Shown: piece by piece, positions 51,929-61,423 of the stretch
How the letters are laid out: every line of letters begins with the position of its first letter
How positions within the stretch are numbered: the first letter of the stretch is position 1
Assembly (NCBI RefSeq): GCF_005543295.1
Contig: NZ_SRSG01000008.1
Coordinates: forward strand, 62,001 to 126,000
Reading direction: 5' to 3'
Origin: Halalkalirubrum salinum
Lineage (GTDB): Archaea; Halobacteriota; Halobacteria; Halobacteriales; Haloferacaceae
DNA: 64,000 nt
Translations under genes and position numbers: made by a program
Notes under the pieces: generated by a model
The model's input: the letters and a program-made list of their open reading frames with translations, nothing else
Databases searched by the model: none
What the model was told of the DNA's origin: nothing

Positions 51929-54900
51929 ATGATGTATCACATGGCCGGCGGCACTCCTGACCAGCTGAACGCTCAATTAGACAGCGCCGAACGCGAACAT
52001 CTCGAACATGTCGTCACCCAGCTGCGAGATCGCGTCGAAGATAACGTCCGATTCCAGCTCACACAGCATGGCCTCGACACCGAGCCCGCTGACACGGACG
52101 CCCTAGACGAGGACACATCGTCGCTCGCTGAGGCGATCGAACTCGAAGCCGTCGACGACGAACCGTGGGCGGACGCGTTTGCACAGTACATTACGGGTGT
52201 GGGCTACACGATCGTCAACCGGTTAGCCGCGCTTCGATGTATGGAGGTGCGGGGGTTTGTTGCGGAGGAGGTCACCGTCTTCAAAGCGAACGGCTTGACA
52301 CCGGCTGCGGAGACACTCGTCTACGAGGAGTTTCTGTTAGCGGATGAAGCAATTTTGCAGGCGTACCACGACGCGTGTGATCGGCTGGCCGAAGAGATCG
52401 AAATTCTGTTCGATCGATCATCCGCGTACAGCCTGATCGATCCTGACGACGACACCTTCGAAGAACTCTGTGGGATGCTCGATTCGGTTCCGAATGAGGT
52501 TTGGCGGGCAGACGACGTGTTGGGATGGATTTACGAGTACTACAACCGCCCTGTCGTCGAGTCACTCGATGCAAAAAATACGCTCAACCCCGGGGATGTT
52601 GGTCCTGCTAATCAGTTCTACACGCCCCACTGGGTGGTTCGAATGCTCACGGACAACAGCCTCGGGAAGCTCTATCTCGAGGCGACCGGACAGGAGTCGA
52701 CGGTCCCTGAACCAGCGGCGCTCACCCCCGAGGACCGCAAAAATCGCGTGGTCACGCCAGCAGACAGTCCGACCGTTTCTGCACTCTGTACGTATCTTAT
52801 TCCGGACGAGGAACCTGGCGACGCTCCAGCGTTCGATCATCCGTCTGAACTACGGGTCATCGACCCCGCTTGCGGGAGCGGTCATTTCCTTCTGTACGCG
52901 TTCGACGTGCTAGAGCGCATCTGGTGGGCTGAAACCGATCTCGATCGAGCCGAGATCCCAGCGAAGGTGCTTGAACACAACCTCTATGGCGTCGATATTG
53001 ACCTGCGTTCGTGTCAGCTCTCGGCGTTCAATTTGTATCTCAAAGCCCGAACGCGTACTGAAAACGAAGACGGCCACTTCGAGATGCCCACCGTTGACAT
53101 CGTCTGTGCGGACGCCCGCGTGGCGGAGATAGAAGAGGCTACAAAAGTGTTAGATGACATTACCGGTGAGGGTAGTGACCTTCGTGAGGCGCTCGCAGAG
53201 ATCATCGATACCTTCCAGCAAACGAACGCACTCGGGAGCCTACTTGACGTGAGCGGGACACTTGAGGGGGTATTCGAAAGCGGGCAAACGGGACTCTCAG
53301 ATTGGAGTGATGGGACGCATCAGTCACTGAACTCGTTTTTCAAGGCGCTTCGCGAGGCCGTCGCTGAGCGCACATCAGAATCGTTCGGCGAGCAGAACCT
53401 CAGGAGTTTTCTCAGCCTGTTGATCGTATTGACTCAGAAATATGATGTTTCGCTTATGAATCCTCCGTACGGATCGGGTGGACGGATGCCAGATGATGTC
53501 CAAGCGTACGTCACTGACCACTACGAATATATGACTGAGTATTATGTGAATTTCTTCGAGGCATGTGATCGACTGACTCGAAACGCGGGTCGAGTCGGAA
53601 TGTTGGTTCCTCGATCATTTTTATTTAATCAGACATTAGAGCCGTTTCGAGCCGATTTTATTGGACCAAGTGGGTCATTTGATTTTCTGGCCGAGTTCGG
53701 CTACGGGATCTTGGATAATGCAACGGTCGGCACAGCCGGTACGATCGTTCGAAGTGGGTCTGGCCAAGAAACGCTTGGCAATTTTATTCGACTACATGAT
53801 GTCGAAAAAGGACAAAAAGAACGCGTCTATCTCCATACCCTTTTCGAACGCGAACAACCCAGTGATGTGACGCGGTTTTTTGAAATTCCAGTTGCACAGT
53901 TCAACGACATCCCGGGCCGTTCTCTATGCTATTCGCTGCCACCAGCAATACGTCATCTGCATACAACTGAGCGAAAACTTGGCCGTGAGCATTCGGACAC
54001 TGCTATTGCGGATGTCAAACAGGGTCTCGCAAGCGGTAACAACGATCGGTTTCTGCGAAAGCATTGGGAAGCCCCGGCTGAGGAATTCCCGCCATTCACA
54101 AATGCCGGAGGGGATGTGTGGGTACTCCCCGCTGTGGATGAAGTTATTGACTGGACTGATAGGGGGAGACGAATCAAGCGATACGCCGGAGCTCGGTTTC
54201 AAAATACACACTATTACCGGAGAGAAGGACTGACATGGGCGTATATTAAACGGACTGGCCGCCGGTTTGGGTACTATCCAGGCGGTGGCCTCTTCGGACA
54301 TGCCAGTAATATGGTTTTTTCAGAGGAAACGTCACTCTGGACGCTATTGGCTGCGCTAAATTCTGATATCTACCACGGCCTTATGTTATGTCTCACACCA
54401 GAGCGAAAGTGGGAGGCCGGGTATGTCGGGAAGTTACCGTGGTTTCGAGACATCGAGACGAACTGTAACGTGGATACGAAGGTACAAAAACAGCACAATC
54501 TGTTCATCAAACAGCGAGTATTTGACGTTCGAAGTCCGTATTATATTGGCCCAGCACTACTGCCACCATCCGCCGCTGCTGGGTTTTTTTACGATCACCA
54601 CCATCAACAAAGCGCTTCGATAGATCCCAATGTGTTATTCGATACAGGGTGCCCGGAGGATTCACTCCTCGAACGCTGTCGGAACGCAATATCAGCCGCA
54701 CGGGCCGATCGAATTTGTATCGAAGCGCTCGCCGAAGACATAGACCAGTCAATCGCCGAAGCCTTGTCTATTAGCGAACAAACACGAGAACAACTAAAAC
54801 AGGAAATCTGGCTTCGAACGGTCGAACAACCCGAAGATCGGCGCACTCCAGATCCCGCGGACGTACCGAACACGCCAGACGATTTCCCCGAGATGGTGAA

Positions 54901-56116
54901 AGCCCTCCTCCACCATCTCACGCTCCGAATTGTCACCGAGAGCGATGACGGTATTGTCCCCATATCTAGTACACATACCAAACCACCGCTCTTCGACCGT
55001 CTCGAGGACGAATTTAATACGGTCTTTGGGGAACACGCAAGTGACCGACTCAGAGAGGCTGATGCGGCACTTGGGACTCGGAGCGCTGCCGACGAAGCCT
55101 ATCCGAACCTCCGGACATGGCTCGAAAATGATCTCTTCGAGTACCACGTCCAGGCGTTCGATCGTGTGCCGATCCTCTGGCGGGTGACGACCAAGCGGCT
55201 CGTCCCCGACCCTGAGGGGGAGGGTTTCGCCTGCTTGGTTGATTACCACCAGCTGGATTCAGGGCTATTCGACCGGCTCCAACGCTATCTCGAACCGCGC
55301 AAAGCTCTGCTACGCGAAAAGCGCAGTGCGTCCAACCGGCGCCACAGCGACGACTCACTGTCGGCAACCGAAAAGGCCGCTGCCGAAGCCGAGTACGATC
55401 GCTGCGAAAGCGGCCTCGAACAGATCGCCGCCTTCGAAGATCGACTCGTCGAATTGGCCCAGCCCAATCCCCGCACGTGGTCCACTGAGAGCCGCCACCT
55501 CGCCACTGAGGCTGCCGATCTAGTCGCAGACTTCCGCGAGCAGGTGGCCGATCGGCTGTCACAACTAGACGCCCTCGCCGCGATGGACGACGTCGACATG
55601 GAGACACGCTTCACGCCCACGTTCTACAGCACGATCGAGGACAACCGCGAGGAGTGGCTCGACGCACTGGCCGATCTTGAAGCGGCCTTCGACGCATACG
55701 CACGCGAGGGTTCCGAACCGGTCGAAGCCCATCTGTACGATCTCTTCATATATTATCACGACCTCGTCGGCACGACGCACTTTGCGAGCAACGGCATTCT
55801 GTTTATGAACTACTACTTCAGACGGTTCGACGATGTCGGACAGGCACAGATCGGGAGCGGCGGAATTTCTGAACGCGAGCGGCTTCTTTTTGAACTGGCA
55901 CGTGGACTCGACGCTTACGAATCACTCGCAGAGGCGATCGGCGACGCCTGCGATGAGTTAGCCGGGGATATTGCCACTAATTGGGCCGATCGCGCCCGCT
56001 CTGAGATCACCACCGCCGGCTATCGCCCGAACCTCAAACACGGCGTTGCGATCAACATCACGCCGCTGGCTGCCGCGGAGATCGTCCCGAAAACGGTCGA
56101 CGACACCGTCCTCTGA
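51929..56116 (+). CDS. pglX: PglX/Eco57I-type adenine-specific DNA methyltransferase
   Basis: This 1395-residue protein belongs to the class of large N6-adenine methyltransferases. Motif I is DPACGSGHFLLY (from residue 312), the catalytic motif IV is NPPYGSGG (Asn511), and the middle (about 500-910) is the target-recognition region. The C-terminal half is helical. The length matches haloarchaeal BREX type 5 PglX. No nuclease motif is seen. No brxC, pglZ or helicase gene is in the window, so it may be a solitary methylase, or the rest lies outside. The middle part is visibly richer in AT than the rest. The start at 51929 is provisional (51941 is also possible). Confidence 0.82.
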   Translation: MMYHMAGGTPDQLNAQLDSAEREHLEHVVTQLRDRVEDNVRFQLTQHGLDTEPADTDALDEDTSSLAEAIELEAVDDEPWADAFAQYITGVGYTIVNRLAALRCMEVRGFVAEEVTVFKANGLTPAAETLVYEEFLLADEAILQAYHDACDRLAEEIEILFDRSSAYSLIDPDDDTFEELCGMLDSVPNEVWRADDVLGWIYEYYNRPVVESLDAKNTLNPGDVGPANQFYTPHWVVRMLTDNSLGKLYLEATGQESTVPEPAALTPEDRKNRVVTPADSPTVSALCTYLIPDEEPGDAPAFDHPSELRVIDPACGSGHFLLYAFDVLERIWWAETDLDRAEIPAKVLEHNLYGVDIDLRSCQLSAFNLYLKARTRTENEDGHFEMPTVDIVCADARVAEIEEATKVLDDITGEGSDLREALAEIIDTFQQTNALGSLLDVSGTLEGVFESGQTGLSDWSDGTHQSLNSFFKALREAVAERTSESFGEQNLRSFLSLLIVLTQKYDVSLMNPPYGSGGRMPDDVQAYVTDHYEYMTEYYVNFFEACDRLTRNAGRVGMLVPRSFLFNQTLEPFRADFIGPSGSFDFLAEFGYGILDNATVGTAGTIVRSGSGQETLGNFIRLHDVEKGQKERVYLHTLFEREQPSDVTRFFEIPVAQFNDIPGRSLCYSLPPAIRHLHTTERKLGREHSDTAIADVKQGLASGNNDRFLRKHWEAPAEEFPPFTNAGGDVWVLPAVDEVIDWTDRGRRIKRYAGARFQNTHYYRREGLTWAYIKRTGRRFGYYPGGGLFGHASNMVFSEETSLWTLLAALNSDIYHGLMLCLTPERKWEAGYVGKLPWFRDIETNCNVDTKVQKQHNLFIKQRVFDVRSPYYIGPALLPPSAAAGFFYDHHHQQSASIDPNVLFDTGCPEDSLLERCRNAISAARADRICIEALAEDIDQSIAEALSISEQTREQLKQEIWLRTVEQPEDRRTPDPADVPNTPDDFPEMVKALLHHLTLRIVTESDDGIVPISSTHTKPPLFDRLEDEFNTVFGEHASDRLREADAALGTRSAADEAYPNLRTWLENDLFEYHVQAFDRVPILWRVTTKRLVPDPEGEGFACLVDYHQLDSGLFDRLQRYLEPRKALLREKRSASNRRHSDDSLSATEKAAAEAEYDRCESGLEQIAAFEDRLVELAQPNPRTWSTESRHLATEAADLVADFREQVADRLSQLDALAAMDDVDMETRFTPTFYSTIEDNREEWLDALADLEAAFDAYAREGSEPVEAHLYDLFIYYHDLVGTTHFASNGILFMNYYFRRFDDVGQAQIGSGGISERERLLFELARGLDAYESLAEAIGDACDELAGDIATNWADRARSEITTAGYRPNLKHGVAINITPLAAAEIVPKTVDDTVL

Positions 56117-56275
56117 GTGCCGGCTGCCCTGTCAAAACCTCATCAATGATACGATTCGTTGTAACGCATTGCAAACGCTACTATCATTGCCGCGACGAGG
56201 ATTCGACGTGCCGATCTCATCAGACGGTTCCGCTTTATCCGTCCATTTTACTAGTTGCCAGTCATTGTCCCACGT

Positions 56276-57187
56276 ATGCAAACCCACATCGTCCCGGTCG
56301 GCTTCGATTACGATCGACTCATTGCACCGCTGATCCGCGATCAGTTCGATGTGGACCTCGTCATCTTACTGGAGGGTGCCGTCGGCAGCGAAGCCAACGT
56401 GGAGTATTCGCGAAACATCGCCAGAAAGCTCGAGCAGGACTTTCAGAATTTGCTCGGGGCGTCGACCGAGCGCCTTCGGATCGAGGACGTCTACGATTAC
56501 GACGCCGCCTTCGAGCAGGCGTTCGACCTCATCAACGACCAACTTGATGACGGCTCGGAGGTGTGGGTCAACGTCTGTTCGATGCCCCGACCCGTCTCGT
56601 TTGCGTTCGCCACCGCCGCACACTCGGTGATGGTCGAACGGCAGGCCGATCGCGATCGCATCCATACCTACTACACCGCCCCAGAGAAGTATCTCGAAAC
56701 CGAAATGGCCGAAGAGCTACGGGCGTGTCGGGATCTGTTGCGGGCGATCGAACCGGGCGAAGAGGCCAGCGAAGACGTTCCTGCGGAGTCGATCGCGACC
56801 CACCTCGACAGCGCGACCGAGCTCCTCGCAGAGTTCGACGAGCGGGGGACGACGATCGGCGCGAAACGAATCGGTGACGGCCACATCGTCGAGCTGCCGG
56901 TCGCGTCCTTTTCGAACGTCAAGCCGTTCGAGGAGCTGATCCTCTTTACGCTCGGTGAGCACGGGGAGTTCGAATCGGTCAGTGAACTCGCCTCGACGCT
57001 CGCGCGCGAACTCAACGAGGAGTACACCGACAGCTTCCGATCGAAGGTGATCTACAACGTCGATCGGCTCGGCCCCGGCGGCAAAGGATACATCGAACAG
57101 GAAGACCACGGCAAATCCTACCGGACGCGGCTCTCGCGGATCGGCGAACTGTGGGTTCGGGCCCACGCCGACGAGGAATCGGCCTAG
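56276..57187 (+). CDS. CARF-like domain / winged-helix regulator (HFX_2341-like)
   Basis: This 303-residue protein starts MQTHIVPVGFDYDRLIAPLIRD, a CARF-like Rossmann opening. Its N-half (to about 150) has WVNVCSMPRPVSFAFATAAH near the end of that domain. The C-half is a winged helix (FEELILFTLGEHGEFESVSELASTLAREL, ending with RTRLSRIGELWV). This is the haloarchaeal HFX_2341 group, related to Csa3-like cyclic-nucleotide-sensing regulators. It follows pglX by 159 nt in the same direction. Its stop overlaps the antisense GTPase stop within the CTAG at 57184. Confidence 0.8.
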   Translation: MQTHIVPVGFDYDRLIAPLIRDQFDVDLVILLEGAVGSEANVEYSRNIARKLEQDFQNLLGASTERLRIEDVYDYDAAFEQAFDLINDQLDDGSEVWVNVCSMPRPVSFAFATAAHSVMVERQADRDRIHTYYTAPEKYLETEMAEELRACRDLLRAIEPGEEASEDVPAESIATHLDSATELLAEFDERGTTIGAKRIGDGHIVELPVASFSNVKPFEELILFTLGEHGEFESVSELASTLARELNEEYTDSFRSKVIYNVDRLGPGGKGYIEQEDHGKSYRTRLSRIGELWVRAHADEESA

Positions 57188-58797
57188 TCGTCCGATTCTC
57201 CGACCGACGTGATCGTTCCGACGCCTTTGCTCGAGCCCTCCCGGAAAACAAAGCGCTGGCCCTCCTCGACGAGGTAGGGTCGGAACTTGAATCGAACTGT
57301 CGTCTCGCCGGTATCGCCGGGCAGAAGCTTCCCCCCAGCCGGATCGAATACCGCTGCCTCACTGACGGTTTCGAGGTGGACGACCGGTTCGTAGCCCGAT
57401 CGGATTCGCGTCGGGTGATTCAACACCATCACCTCCGCTTCGAACTCCCGAACCGGCTCGGGGTCGGCCTCCCGCGGGAGCAGGACCATCCCGCGTTCAA
57501 CGTCGGGTTCTTTGACGCCTTTGAGCGCGATTCCGACAATTCGACCCGCGGTCGCGCTGTCGACGCGGTGGTAGTGCATCTCGATCGATCGGACCTCGAC
57601 CTCCCGGAAGCTTCCATCGGCCATCGGCCCGAGCAGTAGCTCGTCGCCCGCCTCGACCGTGCCGGAGTTGACCGTCCCTGAGGCGACCGCGCCGACGCCG
57701 GTGACGCTGTAGCTGCGGTCAATGTACATCCGGAACGTATCCCGTGACTCGGTCGAACGCTTCGGAAGCCGCTCGAAGAATCGATCGAGGGCAGCTAGCC
57801 CCTCGCCCTCGACCGCGCTCGTTCGGACGATCGGGACCACCGTCTCAGACAGCTCTGCGGTCGCCTGTTCGATACCGTAGCGCTCGACCCCCAGCGGCGT
57901 TTTGCCGACATCCCTGAGCAACCGCTCTACTTCGCGTTCGACTGCGTCGAGACGCTCGTCGTCGACGAGATCGCTTTTGGTAATGGCGACGATCGTCGGC
58001 AACTCCGTTGCCAACAGGATGCCGAGGTGCTCGCGTGTCGTCTTCGTCGGTCCATCGTCGGCCGAAACGACGAGCAAGCCGTAGTCGAGCTTCTGGCCGA
58101 CGAGCCCGCGGATCGTCGTCCGGAGCCACGGCTCGTGACCGACGGTGTCGACGAACGAAACAAGGCGATCGGCCGACTCGACGACCGCCGCGCGATCGGC
58201 CTTGCGATCGGGGTTTTCGGTTCGGATCGGCGTCCCGTCGTCCTCGAATCCGTATACCGCGTACGAGAGGTCCGCAGAGAGCCCGCGTTCAACCTCGTGT
58301 GGCTGGACGTCGAGGAAGCTCCGTGTAAAACCGTTGCCGTCGTCTGCCTGGCCTGTGATGAGCGAACCGACGAGCGTGCTCTTGCCGTGATCGACGTGGC
58401 CAGCGGTCCCGACGACAATGTGGCCGTCGTCGGATTCGATCATCGATCCCTCGGTGATTGTGGCGATCCCGACAAGCCCGTCGTCACCGGCGCTCCACGT
58501 TTCGACGTCAGCGATGTGTGCCCCGGCCTCTTCGGCTAACAGTGAGAGCACATCCATCGTCTCTGAGAACGCATCCGGTTCGATTCCGGCAATGCCGCCG
58601 TCGTCTGTGACGCCGACCACGTACGTCGCGGTTCCGTCGCCCGATAACACCCGGTGTCTGAGTTGGGCGGCGAGGCTTTCCATGCGACCGTCCGCGAGGT
58701 GAACGTCCCGCGTGAGTCGTTCTTTGAACTCGATGTGGCCGCCTTCCTCCTCGCCCCGTTCGAGAGCGGCCTCAAGGGCCGCCCGATCGGCGCTCAT
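57184..58797 (-). CDS. GTPBP1-type translational GTPase
   Basis: This 537-residue protein has an N-terminal extension (residues 1-120), followed by an EF-Tu-like GTPase with G1 GTAGHVDHGKSTL and G3 DTVGHEPW. G4 is TKSDLVDDERLDA and G5 is TSAVEG. Domain II and III barrels follow (MYIDRSYSVTGVGAVASG...). This matches GTPBP1/GTPBP2-like GTPases, which act in translation or mRNA decay. No tRNA-binding specificity can be seen. It is convergent with the CARF-like regulator gene; their stop codons share CTAG. Confidence 0.88.
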   Translation of the reverse strand: MSADRAALEAALERGEEEGGHIEFKERLTRDVHLADGRMESLAAQLRHRVLSGDGTATYVVGVTDDGGIAGIEPDAFSETMDVLSLLAEEAGAHIADVETWSAGDDGLVGIATITEGSMIESDDGHIVVGTAGHVDHGKSTLVGSLITGQADDGNGFTRSFLDVQPHEVERGLSADLSYAVYGFEDDGTPIRTENPDRKADRAAVVESADRLVSFVDTVGHEPWLRTTIRGLVGQKLDYGLLVVSADDGPTKTTREHLGILLATELPTIVAITKSDLVDDERLDAVEREVERLLRDVGKTPLGVERYGIEQATAELSETVVPIVRTSAVEGEGLAALDRFFERLPKRSTESRDTFRMYIDRSYSVTGVGAVASGTVNSGTVEAGDELLLGPMADGSFREVEVRSIEMHYHRVDSATAGRIVGIALKGVKEPDVERGMVLLPREADPEPVREFEAEVMVLNHPTRIRSGYEPVVHLETVSEAAVFDPAGGKLLPGDTGETTVRFKFRPYLVEEGQRFVFREGSSKGVGTITSVGESDD

Positions 58798-58868
58798 GGA
58801 GCCTCGTTAGCGATCGGCCGCTAAAACGCTTTTCGTGTTGTGAAATACCATGACATATTGATGGACCC

Positions 58869-60215
58869 CTACACAGTGGATTCGTTTTCGGATTCGTCCT
58901 CTCGCATCAACACGACGGTCGTGACACGCATGCCGTCGATCTTAGTGACCTCAAACTGGTAGCCGTCGAGCGCGAAGGTGTCGCCAACTGAGGGAGGACG
59001 GCCCAGTTCGCCGAGGACCAATCCACCAACAGTTCTGACGGCGTCGTGGGCGAACGCAGTCGCCAACTCTCCGTTGAGTGATGCGAGCGAGACACTACCG
59101 TTTACGACGATACTCCCATCGTCGCGGTGGACGATCGACGGTTCGGACTCGGGCACATCAAAAGCATCCTGGACATCACCAACCAGTTCTTCGACAATAT
59201 CCTCGATCGTGATGATCCCCGCGAATCCGCCCCATTCGTCGATAACAACGGCCATCTGCGTGCGCCGATCCTGCAGCGCCGACAGGAGGTCGCTCACCGC
59301 GGTCGTCTCCGGGAACGCTGGGATATCGCGAGCCAGGTCGGCCGCAGTCATTGCCTCGATCGTTTCGGCCTCGCCGACGGTTTCCGCCCGAAGGACGTCC
59401 TTCGTGTCGACGAGTCCAATGATGCGGTCTGGCTCATCCGCATCGGCGACCGGATACCGGGTGTGACCGGCTTCGACGATCGCCCGGCGGAGCGCCGAGA
59501 GTCTGAGGTCTGATTGGACCGTCGCGACGTCAGGCCGCGGGACCATCACGTCCCCAGCAGTGACATCGTCGAGTTCGAAGACGCCTTCGATCATTTCGAC
59601 TTCGGCACCGGCGATGTGGCCCTCCTCACCGGATTGTGCTAACACCCGACGGATTTCTGCTTCGGTCAGTGTCTCGTCTGTTTCCGAGGCAGGTGGGATG
59701 CCGATCGCCCGCGTGAAGGCATTTGCCGTCCCGTTGAAGACCACGATGCCAGGCACGAAGAGGTAGTAAAACAGTCGCATCGGCGGGGCGACGAGCAATG
59801 CAATCCGTTCGGCCTGTGCGATCGCGATCGTCTTTGGCGCCAACTCGCCGAAGACCACGTGCAGGAAGGTGATCGTCCCAAAGCCGATCGCGAACGCGAC
59901 GAGGTGGACGAGGTTCTGCGGCAACAGCCCACCGAGCACCGGTTCGATGAGCGCCGCGACAGCCGGCTCGCCGATCCACCCGAGTCCGAGTGAGGCGAGC
60001 GTGATTCCCAGTTGGGTCACCGCGAGGTAGTCATCGAGGTTGTCCATCGCCGCATCCAGCGTCTCTGCGCCGGGTTTGCCGGCATCGACCAACGAGTCAA
60101 CGGTCGTCGATCGAATCCGAACGTACGCAAATTCAGCTGCAACGAAAAATCCGTTCAGGACGACAAGAAACAATGCTGCGACGACCCGACCCGCCGAAAG
60201 GAGGGGCTCAGTCAT
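58869..60215 (-). CDS. CNNM/CorC-type membrane protein (hemolysin family)
   Basis: This 448-residue protein has an N-terminal DUF21 membrane domain with four helices (LFLVVLNGFFVAAEFAYVRI and AVTQLGITLASLGLGWIGEP), two CBS domains (VMVPRPDVATVQSD; then AETIEAMTAADLARDIPAFPE) and a C-terminal CorC/HlyC domain (SIVVNGSVSLASLNGEL). The family mediates magnesium or cobalt efflux and ion homeostasis. The start at 60215 is set by the DUF21 opening; the frame open to 60767 is noise. It has 26-bp tandem repeats just upstream. Confidence 0.92.
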   Translation of the reverse strand: MTEPLLSAGRVVAALFLVVLNGFFVAAEFAYVRIRSTTVDSLVDAGKPGAETLDAAMDNLDDYLAVTQLGITLASLGLGWIGEPAVAALIEPVLGGLLPQNLVHLVAFAIGFGTITFLHVVFGELAPKTIAIAQAERIALLVAPPMRLFYYLFVPGIVVFNGTANAFTRAIGIPPASETDETLTEAEIRRVLAQSGEEGHIAGAEVEMIEGVFELDDVTAGDVMVPRPDVATVQSDLRLSALRRAIVEAGHTRYPVADADEPDRIIGLVDTKDVLRAETVGEAETIEAMTAADLARDIPAFPETTAVSDLLSALQDRRTQMAVVIDEWGGFAGIITIEDIVEELVGDVQDAFDVPESEPSIVHRDDGSIVVNGSVSLASLNGELATAFAHDAVRTVGGLVLGELGRPPSVGDTFALDGYQFEVTKIDGMRVTTVVLMREDESENESTV

Positions 60216-60304
60216 CGAATCGCCCCCGTCGAACTCCTGATCGATCGAACATACACCAATCGATCGCCTGCAGGCTACTAAAACCGTCCGCCGACAGCAC
60301 GTCA

Positions 60305-60390
60305 GTGAGACGGATAGCCGACGGATACAGGTGAGACGGATAGCCGAGGGATACGGGTGAGACGGATAGCCGACGGATACAGGTGAGACG
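60305..60390. repeat. Three tandem 26-bp repeats
   Basis: Three full copies of GTGAGACGGATAGCCGACGG-type units (60305-60330, 60331-60356, 60357-60382) and a partial fourth lie between the CNNM-type start and the acetyltransferase gene. The second copy differs at two bases. They do not fall in a coding region and are probably slippage products; a regulatory role for the divergent genes is possible. Confidence 0.85.
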
Positions 60391-60477
60391 ATCGATCTGT
60401 CCGCTGGGAATCGAAGCGGGTCAAACGAGACAATCCTCCTGACAGCGTATTTGACCGCAGAGACAGTAGCCGTTGGT

Positions 60478-60990
60478 ATGGAAGTTCGACGATTCGAACA
60501 GAAATCGGATGCTGCCGGGATCATCCGGGTACAATCGCTTGCATGGCGGGAGGCGTACGCCGACATCCTCCCGGCGGCCCTCATTGAACAGCAACCGGTT
60601 GCTCCCGCCGATGCGGAAGTACAACGGTGGTACGAGGGCCTATCAGAGAATTCTGACGGTGTTTTTGTCGCCGTCGACAGCGACAAGACCGTCTGCGGCT
60701 TCGCCGACTTTCGATGGGGAGCCGCGGAGACGAAGGAGTTTGTCGGCGAGGACGAGGCAGGGCTCAAAGCGATCTATGTTCATCCCGATCGCTGGGGCGA
60801 GGGAATCGGGACGGCGCTCTTAGAGCACGGAATACAGAATCTCCCCGCAGACGTGGAGGCGATACGGCTCGAAATGCTCTCGGGCAACGAGATCGGACAC
60901 GAGTTCTACATGGCACGGGGATTCAAACGAACCGGCACAGCGACACACGAAATCGGCGGGACCGAGTACCCGACCGACATCTACAGATGA
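60478..60990 (+). CDS. GNAT family N-acetyltransferase
   Basis: This 170-residue GNAT has the motif A segment LKAIYVHPDRWGEGIGTALLEHGIQNL with the acetyl-CoA loop and motif B LEMLSGNEIGHEFYMARGFKRTG. The N-terminal EVRRFEQKSDAAGIIRVQSLAWREAYADILP is typical of phosphinothricin/RimI-like GNATs. Substrate unknown. ATG 60478 is chosen over the earlier 60451. The IS-like remnant begins directly after its stop. Confidence 0.87.
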   Translation: MEVRRFEQKSDAAGIIRVQSLAWREAYADILPAALIEQQPVAPADAEVQRWYEGLSENSDGVFVAVDSDKTVCGFADFRWGAAETKEFVGEDEAGLKAIYVHPDRWGEGIGTALLEHGIQNLPADVEAIRLEMLSGNEIGHEFYMARGFKRTGTATHEIGGTEYPTDIYR

Positions 60991-61370
60991 GCAAGGCGAG
61001 TGCCTCGGGGCTTGACCCCGAGGGTGAAGCCAACACGAACTTTTAGTTAACCACGTTTCGTACAGTAGAGTACAGTCAGAGAATCCAAAAGACGGATTAA
61101 AGGCCTTAATCCAGTGCTGACTGAGGCAACTATGGAAATGCGACTCCTCTCAAAACCCTGCCGCCACGGTAGGTGAGACGGGAGTTGTCGTGTCGTGGTG
61201 GAGCGACAGACCCTCACGGACACATCGGCGTGTTCGGGTGTGAATTCCAACCGACTCCAACTGGAGAAGGTCGAGGGGAATTAAATTCGCCTGCGGGTGC
61301 GGTGCAGCCCCAAGACGGTGAAGCCTCGGGGCTTGACCCCGAGGTACTTCACACGCTGCGGTTGTAGCGT
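60991..61370 (+). mobile_element. Decayed IS1341-type element
   Basis: Two identical 22-bp direct copies of GCCTCGGGGCTTGACCCCGAGG (61002-61023 and 61323-61344), each a hairpin, bracket about 300 bases with no intact gene. The right copy is followed by TACTTCAC, the typical end of haloarchaeal IS1341 elements. The plus strand before it reads as a C-terminal peptide (TLTDTSACSGVNSNRLQLEK ...) that stops at 61284, perhaps the last piece of a lost tnpB. It is therefore an internally deleted element, not an active one. Confidence 0.65.
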
Positions 61371-61423
61371 CAACGTGGCAGAGATCACTGGGCATCGCGA
61401 CTGGGAAGCGTTTCGCAGGCGAC

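Noticed and set aside
60305-60390. CRISPR array
   Set aside because: The 26-bp units are adjacent with no spacers; it is a plain tandem repeat.
60216-60767. Upstream extension of the CNNM-type frame
   Set aside because: It covers tandem repeats and the acetyltransferase gene; the family start lies at 60215.
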